From Rhizobiales bacterium GAS188 (lineage in GTDB: Bacteria > Pseudomonadota > Alphaproteobacteria > Rhizobiales > Beijerinckiaceae), in NCBI GenBank assembly GCA_900104855.1, contig FNSS01000001.1:5704001-5768000 (forward strand): a stretch of 64,000 nucleotides of DNA, read 5' to 3'. The position numbers and the translations under genes were made by a program. The notes beneath the pieces are model-generated. The model was not told the origin of the DNA. It was given only the letters and a program-made list of their open reading frames with translations, and ran no database searches. Positions 43,664 through 52,905 of the stretch are shown here, in pieces (positions within the stretch are counted from its first letter, which is position 1; every line of letters starts with the position of its first letter).

Positions 43664-44890
43664 ATGTCGAAGCTCATTTGGCTGACGCTCGGCGCTTTCG
43701 TGATCGGCACGGAAGCCTTCGTGATCGCCGGCCTCCTCCCCGACATCGCCCAGGATCTGGGCCAATCGATCGCCATGACCGGGCATCTCGTCACGCTGTT
43801 CGCGCTGGCTTATGCGGTCGGCACGCCGATCATGGCGGTCGCGACCGGCGCGGTCGAGCGCAAGCGGTTGTTGGTCGCGAGCTTGTCGCTGTTCGCGCTC
43901 GCCAATCTCGTCGCCGCCATCGCTCCGAATTTCGTCTCGCTCATCGGGGCGCGCCTGCTTCTCGCCTTGACGGCCGGCACCTTCATGCCGGCTGCCAGCG
44001 CCTATGCGGCGCTGAGCGTCGGGCCCGAGCGGCGCGGCCGCGCCATCTCGCTCGTCTATGGCGGCATGACCTTGGCGACCGTGCTCGGCCTGCCGCTCGG
44101 CACCTCGATCGGCCAGGCGCTCGGCTGGCGGGCGACCTTCGTCTCGGTCGCCATCCTGACTGTCCTCGCCGTGATCGGCATCCTCATCGCCTTGCCGAAG
44201 CAGGCGGCCCCGCCCGCGGTGTCGCTTGCCGCGCGCATCGCGGTGGCGCGTCGCGGCGAGGTGTTGTCGATCCTTGCGCTCACGGCGCTCTGCCTCTCGG
44301 GCGCCTTCGTGATGTTCACCTATATCGCCCCCTTCCTGCAGGGTCCGGCGGGCTTCGCCCCGGGCACGCTGCCCTTGATCCTCATGGCCTTCGGCGTTGC
44401 GGGCGCCATCGGCAACATAATCGCGGGCTATGCGGGCGATCTCTGGGATCTGCGCAAATATATCGCGACGCTTCTCGTGATCCTCACGGGCGCCTTCGCC
44501 TTCCTGAGTTTCGCGGTCGCGACCTTCGAGGGAAGCCTGGCGCAAGGCCTCGTCATCCTCGGCGTGGTGGTCTGGGGCGTGGCGGGCTGGGGGATCCCGG
44601 CGGCCCAGCAGACCCGCCTCGTCAAGCTCGAGCCGCAACAGGCCTCGGTGCTGATCTCGCTCAACGCCTCGGCGCTCTATCTCGGCACCGCGCTCGGCGC
44701 GACGCTCGGCGCCGTGACGATCACCTATGTGTCGGTCTCCCGCCTCGGCTTCGTCGCCGCCTGCATGGAGGCGCTCGCCGTCATCGTGCTCGTCCTCACC
44801 TCGCGACGCCGCGCCTTGCCGCAAGAGGCCGCCGCCTGCCCCGCCGCCAAGGCCTCGCTGTCGGCGGCGCCGAGCGGAGTGGTGCGATAG
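43664..44890 (+). CDS. MFS transporter (AraJ/drug exporter type)
   Basis: A 408-residue major facilitator protein with twelve hydrophobic segments. TEAFVIAGLLPDIAQDLG at the start and FALAYAVGTPIMAVATG with the following basic loop ERKRLLV are typical of the AraJ/YdhP drug-exporter group. ATG 43664, which follows GAGGG, is preferred to upstream ATGs at 43610 and 43637 that overlap the operator. Divergence from an ArsR regulator suggests induction by its substrate. Confidence 0.92.
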   Translation: MSKLIWLTLGAFVIGTEAFVIAGLLPDIAQDLGQSIAMTGHLVTLFALAYAVGTPIMAVATGAVERKRLLVASLSLFALANLVAAIAPNFVSLIGARLLLALTAGTFMPAASAYAALSVGPERRGRAISLVYGGMTLATVLGLPLGTSIGQALGWRATFVSVAILTVLAVIGILIALPKQAAPPAVSLAARIAVARRGEVLSILALTALCLSGAFVMFTYIAPFLQGPAGFAPGTLPLILMAFGVAGAIGNIIAGYAGDLWDLRKYIATLLVILTGAFAFLSFAVATFEGSLAQGLVILGVVVWGVAGWGIPAAQQTRLVKLEPQQASVLISLNASALYLGTALGATLGAVTITYVSVSRLGFVAACMEALAVIVLVLTSRRRALPQEAAACPAAKASLSAAPSGVVR

Positions 44891-44903
44891 GGCGGGCTTC
44901 CCT

Positions 44904-45168
44904 GGGACCGCGGGCGTCCGAGCTTGTGAGTTTTTGAAACAGCGGGAAAAACTTGCCGGGACCCGCCTGTTTTGCTGTGAGTAAATAGCGTAAATGGTCG
45001 GAAAAGGCCTTCAAGAACTTGCTCTGTCGATGCCGGCCCCGTTCTCCGCGACGTTCTCGACACCGCCCTTCGTGATCATTTCAAAAACTCACAGCCTCTC
45101 CCGCCCGCCCTTGCGAACGGCGAGGCGCACCGCCGGGAAGGAAGGGCGACCGAGACGGTCGCGGTCCC
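44904..45168. repeat. REP-like GGGACCGCG repeat, copy A, split by an insertion
   Basis: The left part GGGACCGCGGGCGTCC (44904-44919) and the right part from 45101 (CGCCCGCCCTTGCGAACGG to CGCGGTCCC) together match copy C at 47127-47209 almost exactly. Between them lie ~181 bases absent from copy C. The ends GGGACCGCG and CGCGGTCCC are inverted. Confidence 0.75.
44920..45100. mobile_element. small inverted-repeat (MITE-like) insertion
   Basis: The segment is bounded by TGTGAGTTTTTGAAA (44925-44939) and its exact reverse complement (45079-45093), with GAG outside both arms. It interrupts copy A of the neighbouring repeat. It has no coding capacity. I see no obvious target duplication. Confidence 0.6.
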
Positions 45169-45185
45169 AGGGCGGCGCTTCCCTT

Positions 45186-45271
45186 GGACGGCGGGCGTTC
45201 CCGCCCGCCCTTGAGACCGCTGGGCTGGCGCACCGCCGGGAAGGAAGGACGACCGAGACGGTCGCGGTCCC
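45186..45271. repeat. REP-like GGGACCGCG repeat, copy B
   Basis: A diverged copy (GGACGGCGGGCGTTCC at the left, GACGGTCGCGGTCCC at the right) directly after copy A. With copies A and C it shows the family is active or recently spread. Confidence 0.8.
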
Positions 45272-45317
45272 AGCGCGCCGTGCTTTCCCATAACCGCGCT
45301 TTCCGCTAACAAGCGTC

Positions 45318-46202
45318 ATGCCTGAACTTCCTGAAGTCGAAACCATTCGGCGTGGTCTTGCGCCGGTGCTCGAAGGCGCGAGCTTTACGCGGGTCGAGCT
45401 GCGCCGCCGCGATTTGCGCTTTCCCTTTCCGGAGCGCTTCGCCAAGCGGCTCGAAGGGGCGCCCATCCTGTCGCTCGGGCGGCGCGCCAAATATCTCGTG
45501 GCCGAGCTCGGCAGCGGCGAGACCCTCGTCATGCATCTCGGCATGACCGGGCGCTTCACGGTCGAGGAGCGCAATTCTCGACACTTCGAGCCCGGCCGCT
45601 TCTATGACGACAGCGAGCGCCTGACGGCCCATGACCATGTCGTGTTCCACCTCTCGAGCGGCAAGCGCATCGTCTACAACGACGTGCGCCGCTTCGGCTT
45701 CATGATCCTCATCGCGCACAACGAGCTCGAGGCGCATCCGCTGTTCCAGGGGCTCGGCATCGAGCCGGTCGGCAATGAATTCGGCGCCGACGAGCTCGGG
45801 CGTCTGTTCGCCGGCAAGGCGCGGCCGCTGAAATCGGCCCTGCTCGACCAGCGGCTGATCGCCGGCCTCGGCAATATCTATGTCTGCGAGGCGCTGTTTC
45901 GCGCGCGCCTCTCGCCCGAGCGCAAGGCCGCGAGCCTCGCAGGTTCGGGCGCGCGGGCGAGCGACAAGCGCGAGGCGCTGGCCGAGGCGATACGCTCAGT
46001 CATCGCCGAGGCGATCGAGAAGGGCGGCTCGACCTTACGCGACTACGCCAAGGCCGATGGCGAGCGCGGCGCCTTCCAGGACGAGTTCCGCGTCTATGGC
46101 CGCGAGGGCGAGCCTTGCCTCCGCGAAGGCTGCCGCGGCATCGTGCGGCGCAGCGTGCAGGCCGGACGTTCGACCTTCTTCTGCGCGCTGTGCCAGAAAT
46201 GA
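45318..46202 (+). CDS. mutM: formamidopyrimidine-DNA glycosylase (Fpg/MutM)
   Basis: A 294-residue repair glycosylase/AP lyase that removes 8-oxoguanine. The catalytic Pro1 and Glu2 are in MPELPEVETIRRGL; LGRRAKYLVAEL and LIAGLGNIYVCEALFRARLSP include the helix-two-turn-helix; the C-terminal zinc finger is CLREGC...CALCQ. Length and motifs are complete. A methyltransferase gene follows 10 bases later, probably cotranscribed. Confidence 0.97.
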   Translation: MPELPEVETIRRGLAPVLEGASFTRVELRRRDLRFPFPERFAKRLEGAPILSLGRRAKYLVAELGSGETLVMHLGMTGRFTVEERNSRHFEPGRFYDDSERLTAHDHVVFHLSSGKRIVYNDVRRFGFMILIAHNELEAHPLFQGLGIEPVGNEFGADELGRLFAGKARPLKSALLDQRLIAGLGNIYVCEALFRARLSPERKAASLAGSGARASDKREALAEAIRSVIAEAIEKGGSTLRDYAKADGERGAFQDEFRVYGREGEPCLREGCRGIVRRSVQAGRSTFFCALCQK

Positions 46203-46212
46203 GGAGGGGGGC

Positions 46213-47109
46213 ATGTCGCCGCCCCTGATCTTCGACCGCGCCTTGATCCGCCGCCGCCTCGCCCGCGCCGAGGCCGCGGGCGCTGCGGATTTCCTGATCA
46301 GCCATGTGGCGGCCGATCTCGTCGACCGGCTCTCCCCCGTGCTGCGCACATTTGCGCTCGCGGTCGATCTCGGCGGCGCCACGGCCCATGGGGCGCGGGC
46401 GCTCGCCCGCAGCGGCCGGGTCGAGAGCGTGGTGCGGCTCGCGGCGCTGCCGCCGCAAGCGCGCGGCAGTTTGCCCGTGGTGGTGGCCGATGAAGAGGCG
46501 CTGCCGCTGGCCGATGAAAGCGTCGACCTCGTCACCTCGTTGCTGGCGCTGCAGGGCGTCAACGATCTTCCTGGTGCGCTGACGCAGATCCGTCGCGCCT
46601 TGCGCCCGGACGGGTTGTTCATCGCCTGCCTGTTCGGCGGCGAGACGCTGACCGAGCTCCGCCAATGCCTCGCCGCGGCCGAGACCGAGCTCGCAGGCGG
46701 CGTCTCGCCGCGCATCGCGCCTTTCGCCGATGCGCGCGAGCTCGGCGCGCTGTTGCAGCGGGCGGGTTTCGCCTTGCCCGTCACCGATGTCGAGAGGCTG
46801 ACGGTGCGCTATGGCGAGCCCTTCGCGCTGATGCGCGATCTGCGCGCCATGGGCATGACCAATCCGCTCGTGGAGCGCGGTCGCAAACCGCTGACGCGCG
46901 CCGTGCTGATGCGCGCCGGCGCGATCTATGCCGAGCGCTTCGCCGATGCGGACGGGCGGCTGCGCGCGAGCTTCGACCTCGTCTGGCTGTCCGGCTGGGC
47001 TCCGCATGCGAGCCAGCCCCAGCCTTTGAGGCCAGGCTCCGCCAAAGCCCGCCTCGCGGACGCGCTTGGCGTCACCGAGATCGGCGCGGGCGAGAAGGCG
47101 AAGCCGTGA
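46213..47109 (+). CDS. class I SAM-dependent methyltransferase-like (NDUFAF5/BioC type)
   Basis: A 298-residue protein beginning PPLIFDRALIRRRLARAEA, typical of alphaproteobacterial NDUFAF5-like proteins. The nucleotide-binding motif I is degenerate (ALAVDLGGATAHGARAL), while ADEEALPLADESVDLVTSLLALQGVNDLPG and ALRPDGLFIACLFGGETL are well kept. NDUFAF5 hydroxylates or methylates complex I; the role here is open. GAGGAGGGG precedes the ATG at 46213. Confidence 0.8.
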   Translation: MSPPLIFDRALIRRRLARAEAAGAADFLISHVAADLVDRLSPVLRTFALAVDLGGATAHGARALARSGRVESVVRLAALPPQARGSLPVVVADEEALPLADESVDLVTSLLALQGVNDLPGALTQIRRALRPDGLFIACLFGGETLTELRQCLAAAETELAGGVSPRIAPFADARELGALLQRAGFALPVTDVERLTVRYGEPFALMRDLRAMGMTNPLVERGRKPLTRAVLMRAGAIYAERFADADGRLRASFDLVWLSGWAPHASQPQPLRPGSAKARLADALGVTEIGAGEKAKP

Positions 47110-47126
47110 GGGCGGGCCGCTTCATT

Positions 47127-47209
47127 GGGACCGCGGGCGTCCCGCCCGCCCTTGCGAACGGCGAGGCGCACCGCCGGGAAGGAAGGGCGACCGAGACGGT
47201 CGCGGTCCC
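47127..47209. repeat. REP-like GGGACCGCG repeat, copy C (uninterrupted)
   Basis: Runs from GGGACCGCGGGCGTCC to GACGGTCGCGGTCCC in 83 bases, with inverted ends. It is the intact reference showing the insertion in copy A. Confidence 0.8.
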
Positions 47210-47294
47210 AGGGCGCGCCCCAACACACAAGGTTGCGCGGGCGGCGAAGATGTTGCATAGAGGCGCCGCGGAGCAGCACGGCGCGTCGCGTCGA

Positions 47295-47369
47295 GCGGGT
47301 GTAGCTCAGGGGTAGAGCACAACCTTGCCAAGGTTGGGGTCGTGGGTTCGAATCCCATCGCCCGCTCCA
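47295..47369 (+). tRNA. tRNA-Gly (GCC)
   Basis: A complete cloverleaf of 75 bases including the encoded CCA. The acceptor GCGGGTG pairs with CGCCCGC (one wobble region), the D arm GCTC...GAGC, the anticodon arm CAACC-TTGCCAA-GGTTG with anticodon GCC, and the T arm GTGGG-TTCGAAT-CCCAT. It marks the boundary between core genes and the remnant-rich stretch. Confidence 0.97.
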
Positions 47370-47397
47370 AATTTCCTAATTGAACTCAGTTGCTTAG

Positions 47398-47421
47398 AAC
47401 GGTCCCCTGGGGCCGTTTTTT
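47398..47421 (+). terminator. rho-independent terminator of tRNA-Gly
   Basis: AACGG-T-CCCC-TG-GGG-CCGTT followed by a T run (CCGTTTTTTG) 29 bases after the tRNA: a compact stem with U-tract. Confidence 0.8.
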
Positions 47422-47815
47422 GCTTCCCCGACCAATTCGAAGAAATCGGGGAAGCATGGGGGAAGCAGCGGAATGCAAGCTTCATCGCAGATCCGGCGGC
47501 ATACGTCGGTGCGGTGCCGACCTGCGGCGATTGACCGAGACCTCTGAGTTGCCCGTCGCCCGCTAGCAATTTCATGACGCAGTGCGTGCCCCAACAATTC
47601 GCGCGATACCCATGATCAGCACGATCCCCGCAGGTCTGCAAGCAGATGCAATTCCGACATGGTGTCCATCGCGGCGTCAGCGCGACCAAGACTCCAGGGC
47701 CGTTGTACCTAGGGGATCTGTCCATATCTCAGGGATTCGAGGGTCTCCAGTTCAAAGGATTTGTTTATACCCCGAACCCCTGTCGGCAGGTGTCAGCTGC
47801 AGGTGCCCGCTTGGG
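47422..47815. other. no gene seen
   Basis: Short overlapping frames here have no recognisable content. There is no second copy of the tRNA 3' end. The stretch separates the tRNA terminator from the porin fragment. Confidence 0.6.
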
Positions 47816-48780
47816 CCGACCGACGACCGCATCGTAGGTCGAGGACGTCGTGCCGCCGACATTGTTCTCGATGCCGTTGAAATGCGGCGGGAAGTCGGAG
47901 TCCACATAGGAGATCGCGCCTTTCGAATAGGCGGCCTGGACGGCGATGGTGTCTCCCGCGGCGATCATCGGCAGGTTGAGCTTCAGGGCGCCCTGAATGC
48001 CAAAGCCATTGCCGCCCACCGCTCCATAACCGCCCGAAACGGTCGGAACGAGCGGATTGACGACAAGGCCGCCGCCATTTGTCGCGTTGAGGTTGTTCAC
48101 GGTCGAGCCGCCGGAACTGATCCGATGATAGGCGCCCGACACCTGGGCGGAACCCCAAGCTTGCGTGACATTCAATACGCCGACGATGTCGGGAATGGTT
48201 TCGCGCTGCGTGTAGCTGATGGAGGACAAATTAGGCGCCGCGTACGGGCTGAAGGCGAAGGGATAGGCGAGGCTGTAATTCGCGATCGGCGTCGTTGCAA
48301 GGATGCCGCCGGAGCCGACGCCGCTGCTTCCAGCGATCGGATAAATTTGGCGTTCTTTCGGATCCTCGATGGACAGAGTGGCGGAGATGCCGTTCCCGAA
48401 CGTGTAGGTGTAGGCGAGGGCCTGGGTCGTGATGGATGATTCAGTCAGGCCGTACCAGCTGTCATTGCCGCCGAAAAAGTCGAAGAACGATTGGGTTCGG
48501 CCCGCCGTCAGGCCGCCCCATTGCACGAAGGCGGCGGAGATGCCGACGCCGGTCTCGAGCTTGTTGTTGACCGTGTCCACGCCGCTGAAACTGGGGAAGC
48601 CGCTCGCGGGGCCGGGGAAGCCAAAGGCGTAAGCGGACCGCAAGGCGCTGCCGGAACCGAAATATTGGTTCCCGCTACGCCGGCTGAACTCGACGCGGAA
48701 ATAGGCGCGCAGCAAGCCGAGATCGGTCTGGGTGCGGGCATCGACGCCGATACGGCCACTCGAAAAGAAGGACGAGGGAT
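47816..48780 (-). pseudogene. Porin_2 family porin, both ends missing
   Basis: The frame encodes the middle of an alphaproteobacterial outer-membrane porin: GRIGVDARTQTDLGLLRAYF, NKLETGVGISAAFVQWGGLTAGRTQSFFDF (in parts) and repeated beta-strand segments to STYDAVVGRP. The signal peptide, first strands and C-terminal strands are absent; a full porin has 350-500 residues. At its 5' end the frame runs into an IS6-type transposase end on the other strand. The continuous frame hides the break, as both DNA pieces happen to stay open. Confidence 0.8.
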
Positions 48781-48787
48781 CGCCGCT

Positions 48788-48999
48788 GTGATGCTCGGCC
48801 TCAAGGGGTTCACGAATGCGGCGATCACGATCGCCGGCATTGAGTTGATGCATCGCATCCGTAAGGGACAATTCGGACTTGGACGTCTTGACGTTCAAGG
48901 CCGAGGCGCGCCTGCAGTCTGGAACGCAGTGCTTGGGGTCTGAAGTCTGCACGGCGCAGCAGGGAGCGTTTGCTCGTGCCGGCTATTTGCACCAGAACC
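48788..48999 (+). mobile_element. IS6-family (IS240-like) right end
   Basis: A plus-strand frame ending at 48943 encodes the C-terminus of an IS6-type transposase, with FTNAAITIAGIELMHRIRKG. About 45 bases later TTTGCACCAGAACC (48986-48999) matches the IS6/IS240-type terminal repeat GGTTCTGGTGCAAA in reverse. The rest of the transposase and the left end are missing. The insertion, or a later deletion next to it, removed the start of the porin gene. Confidence 0.75.
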
Positions 49000-49040
49000 G
49001 TCTTCGCGGCCGAAGTCGCCGGACCGCGCGGTCGAACTCG

Positions 49041-50435
49041 CTATCTGGCGTATAGCAACGCAAGGGTGACGGCTGCGCCGGATAGCAGGGCCAGGCTCAC
49101 AACCGCCGGCAGGCTGCCGCGCAGTCCGGCAAAGGCAACGGTATAGGCGGCTTTGAGCAGATTGTTCGACGCCGTGGCCATGAGGACAGCAATCGTGGCG
49201 TCCATCTCCGAGAGCGACGCCGCGCTGCCCTGGGCGATGCTGAGCACGAACGGATCGATGTCGGTTACTCCGACGATGGCGGCGAGAGCGTAGATGCCGG
49301 CTGCGCCGAATCGACTCACGACCCAGGCGCAAGCGATTGAGATGGCCACAAACAGAATTGCAAAGAGCGCCGCGGCCCAGAGTTCAAGAGGATTACCCGG
49401 CATGGCCCTTTCGCCGGACTCGCTCGAGGGCCGACCCGCGAACCAATAAAGCAGCGCCGCGAGTGAAAGGCCGAGCAGCGCGAGTCCCGCTAATGGCGCA
49501 GCGAGGATGGCCGCTAGACCAAGGTTGAAGACCGCGATGATGCCGAGGATGCGCAGGTACATCACGGCGGTCGCGAGCACGATCCCGATTTTCGCGCGGT
49601 CCGGCGCAATCCCCTTGGCACCGGCACGGCGAGCGAGCACAACGGTCGTCGCCGTCGACGAATAGAGCCCGCCAAGAATGGCGGTGAGAAGGTCGCCCTG
49701 TCTGGGTGCCCAATAGCGCAACAGCAGATAGCTCGCATAGGAGAGCGTACAGACCGCGAGCAAGGCGAGCCACGCCTGATAAGGCGTCACCGTCGTCAGG
49801 GCGGTGACGGGCTCGTTCGGAAGAAGCGGCAGTATAATGCCTGTGAGGATGAGGAACTTGCCGACGGTGACGATTTCGGGGGGCTCGATGCGCCGCGCTA
49901 CCGCATGAAGGCTTTCGCGGCCGGTGAGCAGGAGCACGGAGGCGACCGTCATGCCAACCGCCACCCAGTGTGGCTGTGCCAGCGCCACAGGGCCAAGCAG
50001 ATAGGCCAAGAGATTGCAGACGGGACTGACGAGCCCGATATTCGGCACGCCTTCGCTGTCGCGTTCCTCAACGGCACTGCAGTAATAGGCGTAAAGCCAC
50101 GCCCCGATAACAAGCAACCCCACCGACAACGGAACGAGCCGGGTCGGATCGAGGAGGTACAGCATCGCACCTGCGGCAGCGAGCAACGGAAAGGTGCGCA
50201 CGCCGCCCGGCCGGATCCTGCCCTGGTGCGCATGGAACTCCTCGAAGGCGAGCCCGAAGAACAGGGACAGCCCGAACAGCAAGAGCAGGTTGGTAAATAG
50301 CGGAACCGCAGCGACGAAGGACAAGAGACCGCGCTCCGTGATGCCGGCATCGACCTTCCAATATACACAAAAGAAGGCGCGGGGATCATGGGCGCAACGC
50401 GCATGTCGCAACCCGCCGGGCTGCGGCCGGGACAC
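49041..50435 (-). CDS. MgtC/SapB-DUF4010 membrane protein
   Basis: A ~464-residue inner-membrane protein. The N-terminal MgtC-like domain has LLLFGLSLFFGLAFEEF and GGVRTFPLLAAAGAML; the DUF4010 domain (from ~residue 180) has many helices with YSSTATTVVLARRAG and GVTDIDPFVLSIAQG. Such proteins are of unknown transport function. The start is uncertain: the only ATG gives an unlike first ~30 residues, so a TTG/GTG near MDAGITERGLL is possible. The PPK2 gene lies upstream on the same strand. Confidence 0.8.
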   Translation of the reverse strand: MSRPQPGGLRHARCAHDPRAFFCVYWKVDAGITERGLLSFVAAVPLFTNLLLLFGLSLFFGLAFEEFHAHQGRIRPGGVRTFPLLAAAGAMLYLLDPTRLVPLSVGLLVIGAWLYAYYCSAVEERDSEGVPNIGLVSPVCNLLAYLLGPVALAQPHWVAVGMTVASVLLLTGRESLHAVARRIEPPEIVTVGKFLILTGIILPLLPNEPVTALTTVTPYQAWLALLAVCTLSYASYLLLRYWAPRQGDLLTAILGGLYSSTATTVVLARRAGAKGIAPDRAKIGIVLATAVMYLRILGIIAVFNLGLAAILAAPLAGLALLGLSLAALLYWFAGRPSSESGERAMPGNPLELWAAALFAILFVAISIACAWVVSRFGAAGIYALAAIVGVTDIDPFVLSIAQGSAASLSEMDATIAVLMATASNNLLKAAYTVAFAGLRGSLPAVVSLALLSGAAVTLALLYAR

Positions 50436-50603
50436 GGGCTATTTCCGCTTGATTGATGAGCGCCCTTTTTGGGGACCAAGCAACAGAGAACAAGCGGCTC
50501 CTCAAGCGCGGGCCACACGGAATTTTCTGCGCCTGGGTAAACCGGCTATCCTCAAACACTGAATTGCGTATCATAGCGCTGGCGCACTGAAGCCCGGGCG
50601 TGA

Positions 50604-51482
50604 TCAGCTTTCCGGGCCGTTCCGTTTCAACCTGACCTTCTGCTTAATCGGGTGAGAGGCACGCTTGATATCTGACGCGGAGAGGCTGAGCGCTCGCTTC
50701 GCCTCCTTAAGCAGATCGGGATCAATCGGGCGCGGTTCCAGCGACACATCCTTGCCCAGCCGGTCCGCGAGGATGCGAAACGCCGCGATCCGGCCGTAAG
50801 GCTTGTTGTTCGCCAGAATCAAATGCCACGGCGCACGTTTTGTCGCGGTTTCCTCCATCATGTCCTCGATCGCCGTCTCGTAGTCCGACCAGCGGGCGCG
50901 ATTGCGGAAATCCTCGTAGGACAGTTTCCAGCGCTTCACTGGATTGATGAGCCGGTCGCGGAAGCGGCGTACCTGCTCGTCGGGCGTGATGTGCAGGAAC
51001 AGCTTGACGAGGCGAATTCCCGAGTCGACGAGCATGCGCTCGAACTCGTTGATCTCGCGATAGGCGCGTCGCCATTCCTTGTTAGTCGCGAAGCCTTCGA
51101 CGCGCTCCACCAGCACGCGGCCATACCATGACCGGTCGAACGTAACGATCTGCCCCTTCTCCGGTAAGTGTCGCCAGAAGCGCTGGAGGTAGTGCTGGGC
51201 GCGCTCGTGCTCGTCCGGCGTGGCGATCGGGTGGACCTTGAAACTGCGTGGATCGAGGGCCCAGCCAAGGCGGCGAACGACGCCACCCTTGCCGGCGGTA
51301 TCCCATCCTTCAAGCACGAGGAGCGCCCGCTCCGAGGTACCGAGATACGCTTGCTGGATGAGCTGAAGCGCCCCCTGCAGCGACGTCAGACGCCGCTCGT
51401 AGTCGGCGAAGTCGAACTTGGGGTGTTCGGTGATCTCCGCGAGCCGCGGCCGGCGCGTAACAACGAAATTCCGAGACTTCAT
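50604..51482 (-). CDS. ppk2: polyphosphate kinase 2
   Basis: A 292-residue PPK2-family enzyme that transfers phosphate between polyphosphate and nucleotides. Walker A is LEGWDTAGKGGVVRRL, the lid and Walker B FDRSWYGRVLVERVEGF, with the later KLFLHITPDEQVRRFRDR. ATG 51482 is chosen over 51569, whose extra 29 residues are unlike the family. The downstream MgtC/DUF4010 gene may be cotranscribed. Confidence 0.93.
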   Translation of the reverse strand: MKSRNFVVTRRPRLAEITEHPKFDFADYERRLTSLQGALQLIQQAYLGTSERALLVLEGWDTAGKGGVVRRLGWALDPRSFKVHPIATPDEHERAQHYLQRFWRHLPEKGQIVTFDRSWYGRVLVERVEGFATNKEWRRAYREINEFERMLVDSGIRLVKLFLHITPDEQVRRFRDRLINPVKRWKLSYEDFRNRARWSDYETAIEDMMEETATKRAPWHLILANNKPYGRIAAFRILADRLGKDVSLEPRPIDPDLLKEAKRALSLSASDIKRASHPIKQKVRLKRNGPES

Positions 51483-51676
51483 TGTGCAATCTAATGACGA
51501 AACTATGATCCGCCACAAGAGGTCGCGGCACAGTGCAGGGCGCAAGGCCGTGCGACCGTGGCAAAGCAACCATGGCGATGCGCGATGGACGGCATGAGCC
51601 CTTGAGCCAATCGGCCGAGAGGAGCAACCTTCTCGCCCATCGGCACCAATGCCATCGCCGACCAGGGAGGGGCGAT

Positions 51677-51850
51677 ATGGCCGACGAATTTACGGTCGAA
51701 AATCAAACTGGGGGATGGATCGAGGTGCGGCATATGGCGTTCGGCCATATTTACCGCTTCCCGATCGCCAAGGGTGAGCACGTCCGCCGGAAGCTTGCCG
51801 ACGGCCCAAGAACGGAGAACGAGGGCGCCGAACGCGAGAGCGCGTTCTAG
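51677..51850 (+). CDS. small protein, paralogue of the gene at 56.5 kb
   Basis: A 57-residue protein, MADEFTVENQTGGWIEVRH then MAFGHIYRFPIAKGEHV, with a strong GGGAGGGG 6 bases before the ATG. It shares the layout M-A-x-x-F-T-x-E-x-x-T...V-x-H-x-A-x-G-x-x-Y-x-F with the protein at 56486-56719. I know no function for this family. Confidence 0.6.
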   Translation: MADEFTVENQTGGWIEVRHMAFGHIYRFPIAKGEHVRRKLADGPRTENEGAERESAF

Positions 51851-52034
51851 GGGTCACCGCACGATTTGCTCAAAATCGTACGCTAAGCTGCCTGGGCTGA
51901 GAACGTAGCGCGGCATTGTCACAGGAACCGGCTTCTACTTGTCAATTCTTGTTTGGCGATAGGTATCGAAAACAATGATTCCAATAGCTTAGCCCGTCGC
52001 TCCGGACTGCCGAATCACCCTCTACTTCCTTGAT

Positions 52035-52457
52035 GTGACAATGCCCCTCCCCGCAGTCCCACGTCCGGCCATTCCCCGAACGGTTCGCGCGGTCGGCATT
52101 GGCCCGCCCTCCGCTCCGGCCTGCGGCGTGGAGCCTGAGTCGGTCGAACTCTCCTACGAAACCGTCGACTGGACGCCGGCCGAGGGGGTCCGCATCACCG
52201 AGGCGCTTTATGAAGAGTACGGATTGCAGTCGGTCCGTATTCCCCGCGCTCAAGCACATCCGACAAGGCTCGTGCAATCGGCAGCGATGGCCTCGGTGGC
52301 TCCGCCAAAGCCCTCCTATCGGCCGCATCTTCCCGCGAACATCGTCTCGGACGCGCTGCTGTCTGATGCCCAGCTCGAATCCGCTTCAGGGATCATGCAA
52401 GCAGCGCAACCGAGGGTTCCGAGCGGGCAACGACAATGTCGCCCAACTTCAGCGTGA
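52035..52457 (+). pseudogene. strawberry-notch-type helicase fragment
   Basis: Codons ~38-118 encode LSYETVDWTPAEGVRITEAL, GLQSVRIPRAQAHPTRLVQS and PKPSYRPHLPANIV-type segments typical of the start of large strawberry-notch-like helicase/methylase proteins (over 1000 residues) found on plasmids and integrative elements. After SDAQLES the similarity stops and a short unrelated tail follows. Only the N-terminal part remains. Confidence 0.6.
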
Positions 52458-52740
52458 TACCCTCAGCATTTGCATACTCTCGCCGCCATCTGGGCCATGA
52501 GCGATGAGGCGCATACGAGAAGGCACCGCGCTCCGAGACGGGGCTCAGTGGAGATCCAATGAAAGGCTCAGCCAAGAACCCGCGCTGCCAAATGCATCTC
52601 CCATTTGGGTCCCATTTGAGAGAGGAAGTGGCAGCCATGCCCGGGACGGTGCTGCGGCTCGGCTGGGACCGCTCCCGCGCCCGGCCCGCCGTTTCTTCAT
52701 AGCTTTCATTTAACCACGGCTCGGCTCGACCAGCGCGCTG

Positions 52741-52905
52741 CTACAGACGCCCTGTCACCACGAGAATGAGCACGATTATCAGGACGAGGCCGAGGCCTCC
52801 GCCGCCGTAGTAGCCGGTCCCGTAGAATGGGCCGCCGCCGAAGCCGCTGAAGCCGCCGAGCAGCGCGATAACGAGAATAATCAGTAGGATCGTTCCCAGC
52901 CTCAT
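52741..52905 (-). CDS. DUF3309 small membrane protein
   Basis: A 54-residue protein too short for usual cut-offs: MRLGTILLIILVIALLGGF, a Gly/Tyr-rich turn (GGGPFYGTGYYGGGG) and a second hydrophobic segment LVLIIVLILVV. AAGGAGG lies 6 bases before the ATG. The two-helix, glycine-rich hairpin is the DUF3309 pattern common in Hyphomicrobiales. The function is unknown. Confidence 0.85.
   Translation of the reverse strand: MRLGTILLIILVIALLGGFSGFGGGPFYGTGYYGGGGLGLVLIIVLILVVTGRL

Noticed and set aside
47306-47725. A 139-codon minus-strand frame over tRNA-Gly
   Set aside because: It runs through the tRNA and its terminator and has no family; such frames over tRNAs are common false genes.
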